This document shows, in pieces, positions 44,442 through 53,503 of a DNA stretch of 64,000 nt. Origin of the DNA: Pelagibius sp. Alg239-R121 (GTDB lineage: Bacteria; Pseudomonadota; Alphaproteobacteria; Kiloniellales; Kiloniellaceae). The stretch spans positions 62,001 through 126,000 of the forward strand of contig NZ_CAMZOF010000007.1 of NCBI RefSeq assembly GCF_947331435.1, read 5' to 3'. The position numbers were made by a program, and so were the translations under genes. The notes below the pieces were generated by a model. That model searched no databases. It worked only from the letters and a program-made list of their open reading frames with translations, and had not been told where the DNA came from. The number at the start of each line of letters is the position of its first letter. Within the stretch, counting starts at the first letter, position 1.

Positions 44442-45419
44442 CTATTCAAATTCCATCTGCTCGAACACCCGTCCCGCATTCCGCGTGGCCAGTTGCTCGT
44501 AGGTGTCCAGGTGCGCATAAGGGCTCTGGTCGACGTAATAGGCCTTGTCCAGTTCGCCGCCGTTATCCAGATGCTCCTGGATCTTGCCTCGCAGATAAAC
44601 CAGATAGTCTTTGGTGTAGCGGCGGACCTGATCCATGTTGGTGGGATGGCCGTGGCCGGGAATGACATAGTGCGCGCCCAGGGCCTCGAAGTTTTCCCAG
44701 CTCTCCAGCCAGGCGGCGGTGTCGGTGTCGTCGAAGATCGGCAGCATGCGCTCGTGGAAGGCCATGTCACCGGCGATCACCAGTTTCTGTTCGGGCAGCC
44801 AGACCGCGATGTCGCCCGGCGAATGTGCCGGGCCAAGGTTCCGAATCTCAATCTTGAAGCGACCCATCTCGATCAGCTTTTCATCTTCAAAGGTTTCGCT
44901 GGGGCCTTGCAGGGTCGTCTTGTCGGCTTTCTCTTTGTTGTAGCGCTGCATGGTGGCGAGGATCTGTGCGCTACGGTCGTCGAATTCCTCGGCAGCCTCG
45001 ACGTGAGCGAGGATGGGAACGCCTATCTCGGCCCAATAGGAATTGCCGAGCATGGCGTGGCCCTGGCCGTTCTCGTTGACCACCAGTTTGACCGGCTGAT
45101 CGGTGACGACCTTGATTTCATCGTGGAGCGCCTTGGCCAGCAGGTAGGCGGCGCTGCCGTTGATCACCACGACACCATCGCCGGTCACGATGAAGGAAAG
45201 ATTATTGTTGTGGCCCGAGTTTTCGTAGCCCGGCGGCGCCGTTGCGCCGATTGCAGACCAGACGCCGGGGATGATTTCGACGGGTTTGGCGTAGAGCAGG
45301 GACTGTGGATACTGATCGGGAATGTCTTCACTGGCGAAGGTGGCGGGCGCCGTAAAGAGGAGAGCCGGAAGAAGAAATTTAGCAACTGCCGCGAAACCGA
45401 TAGGACGCATTGAGTTCAC
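44442..45419 (-). CDS. soxH: SoxH-like metallo-beta-lactamase-fold protein with degenerate metal motif
   Basis: A 325-residue exported protein with a signal peptide (residues 1-29) and the metallo-beta-lactamase fold. SoxH and the quinoprotein relay hydrolases have this architecture. Unusually, the HxHxDH metal motif reads NGQGHA around residues 117-122, so three of its ligands are changed. Later ligands are kept: His199 in AHSPGD, Asp218 in IAGDMAF and His256 in VIPGHGHP. It may bind one metal or have a non-hydrolytic role. SoxH is not essential for sulfur oxidation in Paracoccus. It is divergent from soxW. Confidence 0.82.
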   Translation of the reverse strand: MNSMRPIGFAAVAKFLLPALLFTAPATFASEDIPDQYPQSLLYAKPVEIIPGVWSAIGATAPPGYENSGHNNNLSFIVTGDGVVVINGSAAYLLAKALHDEIKVVTDQPVKLVVNENGQGHAMLGNSYWAEIGVPILAHVEAAEEFDDRSAQILATMQRYNKEKADKTTLQGPSETFEDEKLIEMGRFKIEIRNLGPAHSPGDIAVWLPEQKLVIAGDMAFHERMLPIFDDTDTAAWLESWENFEALGAHYVIPGHGHPTNMDQVRRYTKDYLVYLRGKIQEHLDNGGELDKAYYVDQSPYAHLDTYEQLATRNAGRVFEQMEFE

Positions 45420-45441
45420 CCCGGATTGTTTGGCAAAACAT

Positions 45442-45463
45442 TATATTCAGAAAATTGAATATA
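45442..45463. promoter_or_regulatory. Candidate sox operator between soxH and soxW
   Basis: TATATTC-N8-GAATATA is a perfect 7-bp inverted repeat with an 8-base spacer, the best of the sox set. It lies 23 bases upstream of the soxH start in the divergent region. A weaker relative, ATATAT-N8-GAATGT, is at 45539-45558 nearer soxW. Confidence 0.65.
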
Positions 45464-45605
45464 CAAGTGTTGGATTTCCGCCTCTGGAAATCCACAAGCT
45501 CAGAGAACCGCAGTTACCGGTTGTCGGGGCGTGGTTATATATATAAAATATTGAATGTAATAAGGCTCAAGGAACACAAAACACGAGCCGGGGAGGGATG
45601 TCGTG

Positions 45606-46223
45606 ATGTTGGATCGAAGAGCAGTGCTCATTGGATCTTTGGCGGCTGTCGGGCTTGGGGCCGGACCAGGCCAGGCTTTGGCCGCAGCAGAGCCGGAACT
45701 CGCGGACAACGGCCTGCACAGCCAGGACTGGTTTCTCCAGTCTTTTCTGGACCTTCAGGAAGATCTGGGCGATGCGGAAAGCGGCGGCAAGCACTTTGCG
45801 GTGTTGTGGGAACAGGCCGGCTGCCCCTATTGCCGGGAACTACATGCCGTCAACCTGATGCGCCCCACGCTGGTGCGCTATCTCAAGGAAAATTTCGAAG
45901 TGCTTCAGCTCGATCTCTGGGGCAGCCGGGCGGTCACGGATTTCGACGGCGAGGAGTTGGAGGAGCGTGCGCTCGCCCGCAAGTGGCAAATCAACTTCAC
46001 GCCGACGATCTCTTTCTTTCCCAGGGATTCCGGCGCCGTTGCGGGTAAGAACGGCCGCGAAGCCGAGGTCGCACGCATGCCCGGCTATTTTAAGCCGTTC
46101 CACTTTTTGTCGATGTTCGAATATGTCCGGGACGGGCGCTACGCCGACCAGTCCTTTCAGCGCTATCTCCAGGATAAATTCGCGCGGATCGAAGCGGAGG
46201 GCGGTACGGCCGATGTCTGGTGA
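45606..46223 (+). CDS. soxW: SoxW-like thioredoxin-fold protein
   Basis: A 205-residue exported thioredoxin-like protein with a twin-arginine-like signal (DRRAVLIGSLAAVG). The redox motif is C73-P-Y-C76 in AGCPYCREL. A cis-proline loop fits INFTPTISFF. SoxW receives electrons from SoxV to reduce Sox thiols. The ATG at 45606 has GGAGGG eight bases upstream; the GTG three bases earlier is an alternative. The next gene, the YeeE-type transporter, starts 30 bases after its stop. Confidence 0.83.
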   Translation: MLDRRAVLIGSLAAVGLGAGPGQALAAAEPELADNGLHSQDWFLQSFLDLQEDLGDAESGGKHFAVLWEQAGCPYCRELHAVNLMRPTLVRYLKENFEVLQLDLWGSRAVTDFDGEELEERALARKWQINFTPTISFFPRDSGAVAGKNGREAEVARMPGYFKPFHFLSMFEYVRDGRYADQSFQRYLQDKFARIEAEGGTADVW

Positions 46224-46252
46224 TTGCCGGTCGCGGGGTGTAACCTTGTTGC

Positions 46253-47365
46253 ATGGATAGCCTGCCGACCCCGACGCTCCTGGCGATTTGCGGCCTGGCC
46301 ATCGGCGTTATTGTCGGTGCCGTAGCGCGGTCGGCGCGCTTTTGCACCTTCGGTGCGATCGAAGACCGGGTGCTGATGGAGGACTCGCGGCGGGTGCGGG
46401 CCTGGGGTTTGGCGATTGCCGTTGCAATGGCCGTCGTCCAACTGCTCAACGTTTTTGGGATCGTTCCCATCGAGGAGAGCTTTTATCTCTCGGCGGATTT
46501 CGGCTGGGCCGGGGCGATAGTGGGTGGACTGCTGTTCGGCTTTGGTATGGCCCTGATCGGCACCTGTGGTTACGGCTCTCTGATTCGGCTCGGCGGCGGC
46601 GACCTGCGCGCTTTCGTGGTCACTCTGATCATTGGGTTAAGCGCCTACATGACCGCCCGCGGCTTGACAGGTGTGTTGCGCGAAGCGGTCATCGAACCGC
46701 TCAGTCTCGATCTGAGCGCGATCGGAGGACAGGGGCTCTTCCACCTTGTTGCCTGGTCCTTGGAAACCTCTCAGGCAACGGCGAGCTTTTGGTGTTGCCT
46801 GGTCGTCGTCGGCGCTATTCTGTTCTGGTGTTTTCGTGATGCGGCCTTTCGCGCATCCCCTACCGATGTTCTTGCGGGCAGCCTGATCGGTCTCGCCGTG
46901 GCTGCCGGCTTTGCCGCAACGGGTATTTGGGGGCAGGATCCTTTCGATCCCCAGCAGATCGAATCCCTGACCTATGTTCTGCCGCCGGGCGAAGCGATCG
47001 TTTATCTGATTACCTTTACCGGCGCGACAGCCAACTTCGGGATTGGCGTCGTGCCGGGAACGATCCTGGGGGCTTTTCTCGTGGCCGCCAAAAAGCGGGA
47101 GCTACGTTTAGAGGCCTTCGATGACGCCCGTGAGATGCGCCGCTATCTGATCGGTGCCTGCCTGATGGGCGTCGGCGGCGTTACGGCGCTGGGTTGCACC
47201 GTCGGGCAGGGGATCTCCGGCATGGCCACCCTCTCGCTCTCGGCGCCGCTCGCCCTGGCGTCGATTTTTGCCGGTGCGAGCTTTGGCCTTCATTATCTCA
47301 TTACAGGAAGTCTGCGCGAGGCACTCGCGTCCTTCGAGCTCACGCGTCGGATTGCGCCGCGGTGA
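46253..47365 (+). CDS. YeeE/YedE-family sulfur transporter (SoxT-like)
   Basis: A 370-residue inner-membrane protein with about ten hydrophobic segments. Three conserved cysteine motifs are seen: ARFCTFG (Cys31), GTCGYG (Cys105) and LGCTVGQG (near 315). In the TsuA/YeeE thiosulfate transporters such cysteines relay the substrate through the membrane. SoxT proteins in sox clusters belong to this family. It probably imports thiosulfate or another sulfur compound for signalling or assimilation. It ends the sox cluster. Confidence 0.87.
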   Translation: MDSLPTPTLLAICGLAIGVIVGAVARSARFCTFGAIEDRVLMEDSRRVRAWGLAIAVAMAVVQLLNVFGIVPIEESFYLSADFGWAGAIVGGLLFGFGMALIGTCGYGSLIRLGGGDLRAFVVTLIIGLSAYMTARGLTGVLREAVIEPLSLDLSAIGGQGLFHLVAWSLETSQATASFWCCLVVVGAILFWCFRDAAFRASPTDVLAGSLIGLAVAAGFAATGIWGQDPFDPQQIESLTYVLPPGEAIVYLITFTGATANFGIGVVPGTILGAFLVAAKKRELRLEAFDDAREMRRYLIGACLMGVGGVTALGCTVGQGISGMATLSLSAPLALASIFAGASFGLHYLITGSLREALASFELTRRIAPR

Positions 47366-47376
47366 GCACGATGATT

Positions 47377-48429
47377 TCACGCAAACCGGCTTCCTGCAGT
47401 CGGCGCTGATATCAGACGGCGGATCTCCGGGCGCATGGCGAGGCTTTGGCTTTCGCGTAGCGCTGCGCGGAACGCTCTGGGAGTCTGTCCGAACTGGGCC
47501 TTGAAGACGCGGGAGAAGACGGCCGGGTAGGAAAAACCGCAGGCAATGGCGACGTCCTTGATGGAGAACTCTTCGTAGAAGAGGAAATTGCGAGCGGCCT
47601 GCAGGCGGACATGGAGGTAGAGCCGCATTGGCGATTCTCCGAATGTACGCTTGCAAAGGCGTGAGAGTGAGCGCTGGGAAAGCCCAAGCTCGCTTGCGAG
47701 CTCGTTGAGCCCAAGTGGGAAATCGAGGTTCCGTTCCATCAGGGAAACAATCCGCTCCGATGGCGAATTCTGTTCCGATTCCAGTTGTCCGTCGTCGCGC
47801 TGTTGCGCCATCGGTTCGCGGCGGCTGTGTACCAGGGCATTGGCGACCTCATTTGCCAGGGCGTCGCCGTTAAAGCGGGCGATAAGATCCAGAACCATGT
47901 CGAGCGTTGCGACCCCACCTGCGCAATGTACCTGATTGTCATTGATCAGATAGATCTGGTTTTTCAGGGTGGCTGTGGGGAAGCGCTCCTGAAAGGCGGG
48001 AACGGCCTCCCAATGCAGCACGAGTTCGTTGTTCCCGCTACCACCCACCAGGCCGGCCTGGGCCAGGGCGAAGGCGCCGGTATCAACACCGCCGACTATC
48101 GCGCCAAAGCGTGCCGCGGCTCTGAGGTGTCCAAGGAGGCGTTGCGAATTGCGCTGGGTCGGCAGATTGCCTTCGAATAGCAGATAAACGTCGGCCACGG
48201 GCATGTCCTGAATCGCGGAATCGACGTCGAACCACATGCCGTTGCTTGCACGGACAGGCTCACCTGATTCCGAAATGAACGACCAGTCGAAGAGCTGACG
48301 CCCGGAGTTCTGGTTAGCAATCCGCAAGGCGTCGCTGGCGAGGATCAGAGCATTGAGTGGAAACTCCGGCTGGAGCAGGAAATTGAATCGCGGTGGGGCT
48401 CCGGAATTTGACGCTTCGAGCGAGTCCAT
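47377..48429 (-). CDS. GlxA-type AraC-family regulator with DJ-1/PfpI-like domain
   Basis: A 350-residue regulator with an N-terminal glutamine-amidotransferase-like (GATase1/DJ-1) domain (about residues 15-200) and a C-terminal AraC helix-turn-helix pair (about 240-340, with ELGLSQRSLSRLCKRTFGESP and DVAIACGFSYPAVFSRVFKAQF). Members include GbdR and CdhR, regulators of glycine betaine and carnitine catabolism, though others sense different amines and sugar acids. It is divergent from the DapA-family and NMT1-importer operon, its likely target. Confidence 0.9.
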   Translation of the reverse strand: MDSLEASNSGAPPRFNFLLQPEFPLNALILASDALRIANQNSGRQLFDWSFISESGEPVRASNGMWFDVDSAIQDMPVADVYLLFEGNLPTQRNSQRLLGHLRAAARFGAIVGGVDTGAFALAQAGLVGGSGNNELVLHWEAVPAFQERFPTATLKNQIYLINDNQVHCAGGVATLDMVLDLIARFNGDALANEVANALVHSRREPMAQQRDDGQLESEQNSPSERIVSLMERNLDFPLGLNELASELGLSQRSLSRLCKRTFGESPMRLYLHVRLQAARNFLFYEEFSIKDVAIACGFSYPAVFSRVFKAQFGQTPRAFRAALRESQSLAMRPEIRRLISAPTAGSRFA

Positions 48430-48649
48430 AGGTAAATACCTGCGCAGTCTGGCTGAAATTATATATATTATGGCTTAAAAAATCAATTTATGTTGCTGTT
48501 CCAATGCAAGACTATGACAGCATCAAGGACGGCCCAAGCGCAGTCCTCAGCATTTAGATCCGATATTTCTATGCCGCGGAAGCGGCCCAATTCCGCTGTC
48601 CATCCGGCGGGAAACAGGGAAGTTCTGCGGTGTGGCAGCGAGGTAGAAA

Positions 48650-49615
48650 GTGAATCCAGAACAACTGAAGTCCGCACTCGAGGGCTGTTATGTCACCATC
48701 CCCACGGCCTTTCAGGATGGTCCGGACTTTCCTGTCGACGAGGCTGCTATCCGCACACATGTAAGATTCCTGCTCGACGCCGGTTTGACAGCGGACTACG
48801 CGACCTTTCTGGCAGGCGGTGCCGCGGGCGACTTTTCGACCATGAGTTTCGACGAACGGCTTCAGGTGGCGTCTGTCGTAGTTGACGAGGTCGGGGGCAG
48901 AGTGCCCGTCGCGATGGGCGCGCAGACGACGAGCACGCTCGAACTTAAGCGGCTCGCCCGCGCCGCGAAGGAGCTTGGGGCACAGTTTATTCAGGTTTCC
49001 TGCCCGTTTTACTTCACTCACACCGAGGGCGATTTTGAAGCCTTTGTGCGTGCGGCGGCAGAGGCGGAGCCGGACATCGGTATCATCATCTACAACACCT
49101 TCTGGACCAGCCAGAATATCTCCTTCGAAATGGTTGAACGCCTGGCGGAGATTCCCAGCATTGTCGGCCTCAAGTGGGCGACGCCGCGTTCGGATGCCAT
49201 GGAGTTCGAGGATGTGACCTCGCACTTTTCAAACCGCTTCACCATCATCGACAACAATCTGCTTTTTCCCTACAGCGCCATGCCGACGCTCGGTGCCCGT
49301 GCCTTCGAAGTGCACAACTGTAACTTTTGGCCGGAGTGGGGAATCAAGCTGATCGACGAGGTGCGGGCCGGTAACTATCCCGAAATCGCGCGGATGCTCA
49401 TAAATGAGGCCATGCCATTTTATAAGCTTTGGCTCTCGATTGAGCAGAACTACACCAGCGGTGACGGTTACCTCGACAAGCTCTGCATGGAGTTGGTGGG
49501 TCTTCCGTCCAGCCGCTGCCGACCGCCAACCCGGGACATTCGGGAGCTCTATCGGACAGAGACGCTGGCAATGATGAAGCAGATCGGCGTGCCGCGCCTG
49601 ATGGCGGCGGCGTAA
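48650..49615 (+). CDS. DapA/NAL-family lyase
   Basis: A 321-residue TIM-barrel enzyme of the dihydrodipicolinate synthase/N-acetylneuraminate lyase family. The Schiff-base lysine fits Lys175 in VGLKWAT, and the partner tyrosine fits Tyr148 in IIIYNTF. The family forms or cleaves C-C bonds next to a 2-oxo acid, usually pyruvate. A GTG start (48650) follows GAGGTAGAAA. The association with an NMT1-type importer and GlxA regulator implies catabolism of the imported compound, not lysine synthesis. Product is open. Confidence 0.9.
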   Translation: MNPEQLKSALEGCYVTIPTAFQDGPDFPVDEAAIRTHVRFLLDAGLTADYATFLAGGAAGDFSTMSFDERLQVASVVVDEVGGRVPVAMGAQTTSTLELKRLARAAKELGAQFIQVSCPFYFTHTEGDFEAFVRAAAEAEPDIGIIIYNTFWTSQNISFEMVERLAEIPSIVGLKWATPRSDAMEFEDVTSHFSNRFTIIDNNLLFPYSAMPTLGARAFEVHNCNFWPEWGIKLIDEVRAGNYPEIARMLINEAMPFYKLWLSIEQNYTSGDGYLDKLCMELVGLPSSRCRPPTRDIRELYRTETLAMMKQIGVPRLMAAA

Positions 49616-49740
49616 CCGCCAAGGAAGCGAACTGGAAGTGGGAACAGGCCATCCCGACTTCCGGCAGCTAGCGAGATATGGAGCGAATTTCCGGCGGCCG
49701 CCTTAAAGCCGCGCAAAAAAAGAAGAAAGGGAGAGCAGCT

Positions 49741-50742
49741 ATGAAAGATCTAAGAATCCTCATAACCGGAACGGCCACGGCCGCCTTGATCGGGCTGGCT
49801 TCGACCGCCGCCGCGCAGGACGATGTCCGCTTGCGCCTGAATTGGATGTACTACGGCTCCCACGCCGGTTTCGCTCTCGGTAAGGATACGGGGAACTACA
49901 AGGACGCGGGCATCAATATCGATATCCGCTCCGGTAACGGTTCCAGCTCGGCACATCGTCTCGTGGCAAATGGCGATAGCGACTTCGCCTACGGCTCCTG
50001 TGGCGCCATGGTCAACTTGGCGTCGCAAGGTGCGCCGCTGGTCTCTGTCGCGGTGATCGATGCCATGGGCACGGAAGCCGTCATCGTCCGGCCCGACGCC
50101 GGAATTAAAGAGATCAAAGACCTGAAGGGCAAGAAGCTGCTGACGACAGCGAATGCCGGAGTGAACACCTTCTTCCCGATCGTTTTGGAAAATGCGGGCC
50201 TTTCGGCGAGCGACATCAATCTGACTAACGTCCCGGACGGTGCCTTGGTCTCCAGTTATCTGCAGGGGGCGGGAGATGCCATCGGAATCCTTGGCGGCCT
50301 CGATGACAAACCGGCCGAGATCAAGGCCAATGGCGGCGATACGCCAATCACCTTTCCCTATTCGGACTTCGGCGTGAATCAGGTCGGATACTGCATCTCG
50401 ACTCACACGGACACGCTCAAGAACAATCCGGACCTGGTGAAACGGTTCGTCGAAGCGACCGTGAAGTCCTACAAAGAGGCGGAGAAGGATCCCGATGCCG
50501 CTGTCAACTCCATGGCTGACATCGTCGGGGGAACCATGGCGGAAGAACAGGGAAAGGCACAGGCACGCGCCGTGCTCGACGTGACCCTGAGTGTCCTCTA
50601 CTCCTCGGCCAACAGCGATAAGAAGCTGGGGCTCAATGTTGCCTCCGACTGGGATGACATGGTCGATCTAATGAAGAAGTACAATGACCTCGATCCCAAG
50701 GCCGAACCCGCGTCATTCTACGACAACAGCTTCGTCAAATAA
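49741..50742 (+). CDS. NMT1/SsuA-type ABC transporter substrate-binding protein
   Basis: A 333-residue periplasmic binding protein with a signal peptide (about residues 1-23, cleavage near AAA). The first mature segment LRLNWMYYGSHAGFALGKDTG is typical of the NMT1/THI5-like family that takes pyrimidine precursors, sulfonates, taurine or nitrate. GGGAG six bases before the ATG at 49741 supports this start. It forms an importer with the ATPase and permease genes downstream. Ligand unknown; likely the substrate of the adjacent DapA-family enzyme. Confidence 0.9.
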   Translation: MKDLRILITGTATAALIGLASTAAAQDDVRLRLNWMYYGSHAGFALGKDTGNYKDAGINIDIRSGNGSSSAHRLVANGDSDFAYGSCGAMVNLASQGAPLVSVAVIDAMGTEAVIVRPDAGIKEIKDLKGKKLLTTANAGVNTFFPIVLENAGLSASDINLTNVPDGALVSSYLQGAGDAIGILGGLDDKPAEIKANGGDTPITFPYSDFGVNQVGYCISTHTDTLKNNPDLVKRFVEATVKSYKEAEKDPDAAVNSMADIVGGTMAEEQGKAQARAVLDVTLSVLYSSANSDKKLGLNVASDWDDMVDLMKKYNDLDPKAEPASFYDNSFVK

Positions 50743-50754
50743 CTGTGCCTATGA

Positions 50755-50783
50755 CGACCGGACGCGGGTTGTGCCTCCGGCCG
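50755..50783 (+). other. Stem-loop after the binding-protein gene
   Basis: CGACCGGA at 50755-50762 can pair with TCCGGCCG at 50776-50783, with one mismatch and a 13-base loop. It lies between the binding-protein and ATPase genes, as in the importer near 19.3 kb. An mRNA-stabilising or attenuating role is inferred. Confidence 0.4.
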
Positions 50784-50802
50784 TCGGAGTTCTGAAGCCA
50801 AA

Positions 50803-51570
50803 ATGACTTCTCTTATCGAACTAACGGCCGTGTCCAAGACTTTCGGATCGGGCGCCGATGCCGTGCACGCCTTCGGACCCGTCGATCTGGCAATTGAGGA
50901 CGGAGAGTTCATCTCTTTTCTTGGCCCTTCGGGGTGCGGAAAATCGACCCTGATGCTGATGATCGCCGGTCTGCTGGAGGTCAGCGAAGGTGACATCAGG
51001 CTCGCCGGCCAGACAGTCGCAGGCCCGCGAACCGACATCGGCATCATGTTCCAGGATAACACCCTGGTGCCCTGGCGGACTGTCCAGGGGAATATCGAAT
51101 TGCAGCTCGAGATGCGTGGCATGCCGGTGAGCAAGCACGGCGCGCGTATCGACATGCTGCTGGATTCCGTACATCTCAAAGACTTTGCGGAACGGCACCC
51201 CTACGAGCTGTCGGGCGGCATGCAGCAGCGTGCGGCCTTCTGTCAGGCCATGGTCCATGATCCTAAGACCATGCTGTTGGATGAACCGCTTGGGAAACTC
51301 GACGCCATGACCCGCGAGAGTATCCGCAAGGATCTCCAGGCACTCTGGATGCAGCAGCGTCCGACCGTAGTTTTCGTGACCCATTCGATCGAGGAGGCGG
51401 TCCAGCTTTCCAGCCGTGTTGCAGTCATAACACCACGTCCCGGACGTATTGAGGAGGTCATTCCCATCGACCTCCCGTTTCCCCGCGATCTCGACGTCAA
51501 AAACTCAAGTGAATTTGCGCGCTACGTGCGCGATATCCAGGAGATTTTCCGTGGCTATGGCGTCATCTGA
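50803..51570 (+). CDS. ABC transporter ATP-binding protein (SsuB/TauB type)
   Basis: A 255-residue ATPase. The Walker A motif GPSGCGKST is at 41-49, the Q loop is in IMFQDNTLVPWRT, the signature LSGGMQQRA near 137, and Walker B LLDEPLGKLDA. Size and sequence match SsuB, TauB and ThiZ partners of NMT1-type binding proteins. It overlaps the permease start by about 20 bases. Confidence 0.93.
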   Translation: MTSLIELTAVSKTFGSGADAVHAFGPVDLAIEDGEFISFLGPSGCGKSTLMLMIAGLLEVSEGDIRLAGQTVAGPRTDIGIMFQDNTLVPWRTVQGNIELQLEMRGMPVSKHGARIDMLLDSVHLKDFAERHPYELSGGMQQRAAFCQAMVHDPKTMLLDEPLGKLDAMTRESIRKDLQALWMQQRPTVVFVTHSIEEAVQLSSRVAVITPRPGRIEEVIPIDLPFPRDLDVKNSSEFARYVRDIQEIFRGYGVI

Positions 51571-52363
51571 CCGTCCGGGACTATTCGAGCGTACCGGAGC
51601 CTGGGTCCAGCGCTCCTGGATGTTCATTGCCTTTTTCGTCGGCTTTTTTCTGTTCTGGGAATGGTCGGTGGAGCTCTTCGACATCCCGCGCTACATCCTG
51701 ACGCCGCCGTCGCTGATCGTCGCGAAGGGCTGGGCGGATATCGATCGGCTGATTTACTACACTTACGTCACGGGGCTCGAGACCGTGATCGGCTACGTCG
51801 TCGCGTTGCTTGTGGGATTGCCGCTCGGTCTCGCAATATCCTTTTCCTCTATCCTGCGGCGCACGATCTATCCCTTTTTCGTCTGTATAGAGATGGTGCC
51901 GAAGATCGCTTTTGCGCCGTTGTTTATTTCCTGGCTCGGTTTCGGTTTGCTCCCGAAGGTTATCATCGTGTTTTTGGTGTGTTTCTTCCCGGTCGTATTG
52001 AACGCGATCCTCGCCTTCAATTCCTTGAGCGAAGAACTCACGCGCTTCTGCCGCTCGACCGGAGCGGGAGCCTGGACGACCTTCTTCAAGATCCGCCTGC
52101 CGGCCGCCATGCCGCAGTGCTTCGTCGGCTTTAAGTATGCTGCGATCAACGCGACGGTCGGGGCGGCCATTGCCGAATTCATCGGATCAGACGAGGGACT
52201 CGGATTTTACATCCAGATCGTCACCGGCAACATGCGGCCTGATCTGGCGTTCGCCGGGATCTTCTTTCTCACGCTGTTGGGGCTCGCGCTCTTCGGGTGC
52301 GTTACCTTGGCCGAGCGTCTGCTGATCCCCTGGCATATTTCAGTCCGGCGGTCTCGGCCGTGA
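51551..52363 (+). CDS. ABC transporter permease (SsuC/TauC type)
   Basis: A 270-residue inner-membrane permease with about six hydrophobic segments and the EAA-type loop FCRSTGAGAWTTFFKIRLPAAMPQ near residues 175-198. The GTG at 51551 has AGGAG seven bases upstream, so I preferred it to the ATG at 51557. It overlaps the ATPase gene end by 20 bases. It completes the importer. Confidence 0.9.
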   Translation: MAMASSDRPGLFERTGAWVQRSWMFIAFFVGFFLFWEWSVELFDIPRYILTPPSLIVAKGWADIDRLIYYTYVTGLETVIGYVVALLVGLPLGLAISFSSILRRTIYPFFVCIEMVPKIAFAPLFISWLGFGLLPKVIIVFLVCFFPVVLNAILAFNSLSEELTRFCRSTGAGAWTTFFKIRLPAAMPQCFVGFKYAAINATVGAAIAEFIGSDEGLGFYIQIVTGNMRPDLAFAGIFFLTLLGLALFGCVTLAERLLIPWHISVRRSRP

Positions 52364-52430
52364 CCAAGCGAAGAGTCGCGGTGAGCCCGGTCCGATCCTG
52401 CATGCAATTCATATCAACGACAAGAACGAT

Positions 52431-52440
52431 CGAACGTTCG
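52431..52440. promoter_or_regulatory. Palindrome upstream of the TRAP operon
   Basis: CGAACGTTCG is a perfect 10-bp palindrome inside ACGATCGAACGTTCGT, 38 bases before the dctP-like gene. It may be an operator, but no regulator gene is adjacent. Confidence 0.4.
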
Positions 52441-52477
52441 TAAAACTATCTGTAAATCACAGAAAAGGGAGTACCCG

Positions 52478-53503
52478 ATGAAACGTTTAGTCAAGAATCT
52501 TGCGGTGAGCGGTGGTCTATCTCTGCTTGCCGTTCTGGCGGCGCCCGTGCAGGCGGAAAGCGTAAAGATGACGATCCAGACCTCATCCTTGCCGAATGAT
52601 TTTGATACGCCTTATCTGGAGCAATGGGCCAAAGATGTAAATGTCATGACCGGCGGACAGGTCGATATCGAAATTGTGCCGATTGATGCTGTGGTGCGGT
52701 ATGACACGGCGCTGGACGCGGTCAAGAACGGTATTCTGCAGGGACAGATCGCTTCACCCGGCTATTGGTCCGGCTCCGATCCCGCCTTCGGTCTGGTCGG
52801 AAATACGGTGGGCGCCTGGAGCGATGCCGTGCAGGCGATGGACTACATTTATGCCGGCGGCGGTTTGGAGCTGATGCGCGAGCTCTATGCGCCTTATGGT
52901 CAATACGTTGTCGGCGTCAGCTGCCCGGGAGTCGAGGCATTCGTTTCGAATCGCAAGCTTGATGGCGTAGCAGATCTGAAGGGCTTGAAGCTGCGTGCAC
53001 CGGAAGGCATGGTCAGCGCGGTCTTTGCCGAGGCTGGAGCCGCACCGGTCAGCCTGCCATTGTCGGAGGTCTATGTTGCGATCGACAAGGGAGTCATCGA
53101 TGCATCCGATGTGGCGGGATTTGCGACCAATCACGCGGAAGGCTTTCACGATGTCGCGCGTTACCCGGTCTATCCTGGCTTTCATTCCACGACACTGCTG
53201 GCTCTGACGGTCAATCAGAAGGTCTGGGATGCGTTGGAGCCGGGGGATCAGAAAATACTGGAAACCTCCTATAAAGCGTTGTCCTTCTCCATTCGCGCCG
53301 GCCTGGATAAAGCGGACCGCGAAGCAGTCGCGGCCGCCAATGCCAATAAGGACATCACCGTTGTGGACTGGCCGCCAGAGGAACGTGCCCGCTTTCGTAA
53401 CATAGCCCAAAAAGTCTGGGCCGATTTCGCCGGTCAGTCGCCGAACGCAAAGAAGGTGTACGACTCGATCACGACCCATCTGAAAGCAAATGGCTTGATG
53501 TAG
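52478..53503 (+). CDS. TRAP transporter substrate-binding protein (DctP)
   Basis: A 341-residue periplasmic binding protein with a signal peptide (residues 1-26, cleavage near VQA). It shows the DctP family layout, including the conserved KLRAPEG segment (about residues 168-174), whose arginine binds the ligand carboxylate, and VYVAIDKGVIDA near 206-217. AAAAGGGAG precedes the ATG. TRAP systems use ion gradients to import organic acids. With a D-hydroxyacid dehydrogenase and enolase-superfamily enzyme downstream, the ligand is likely a sugar acid or hydroxy acid (inference). Confidence 0.93.
   Translation: MKRLVKNLAVSGGLSLLAVLAAPVQAESVKMTIQTSSLPNDFDTPYLEQWAKDVNVMTGGQVDIEIVPIDAVVRYDTALDAVKNGILQGQIASPGYWSGSDPAFGLVGNTVGAWSDAVQAMDYIYAGGGLELMRELYAPYGQYVVGVSCPGVEAFVSNRKLDGVADLKGLKLRAPEGMVSAVFAEAGAAPVSLPLSEVYVAIDKGVIDASDVAGFATNHAEGFHDVARYPVYPGFHSTTLLALTVNQKVWDALEPGDQKILETSYKALSFSIRAGLDKADREAVAAANANKDITVVDWPPEERARFRNIAQKVWADFAGQSPNAKKVYDSITTHLKANGLM

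Noticed and set aside
44442-45419. Class B beta-lactamase (antibiotic resistance)
   Set aside because: The fold is shared, but the motif is degenerate and the sox context and length fit SoxH-like proteins.
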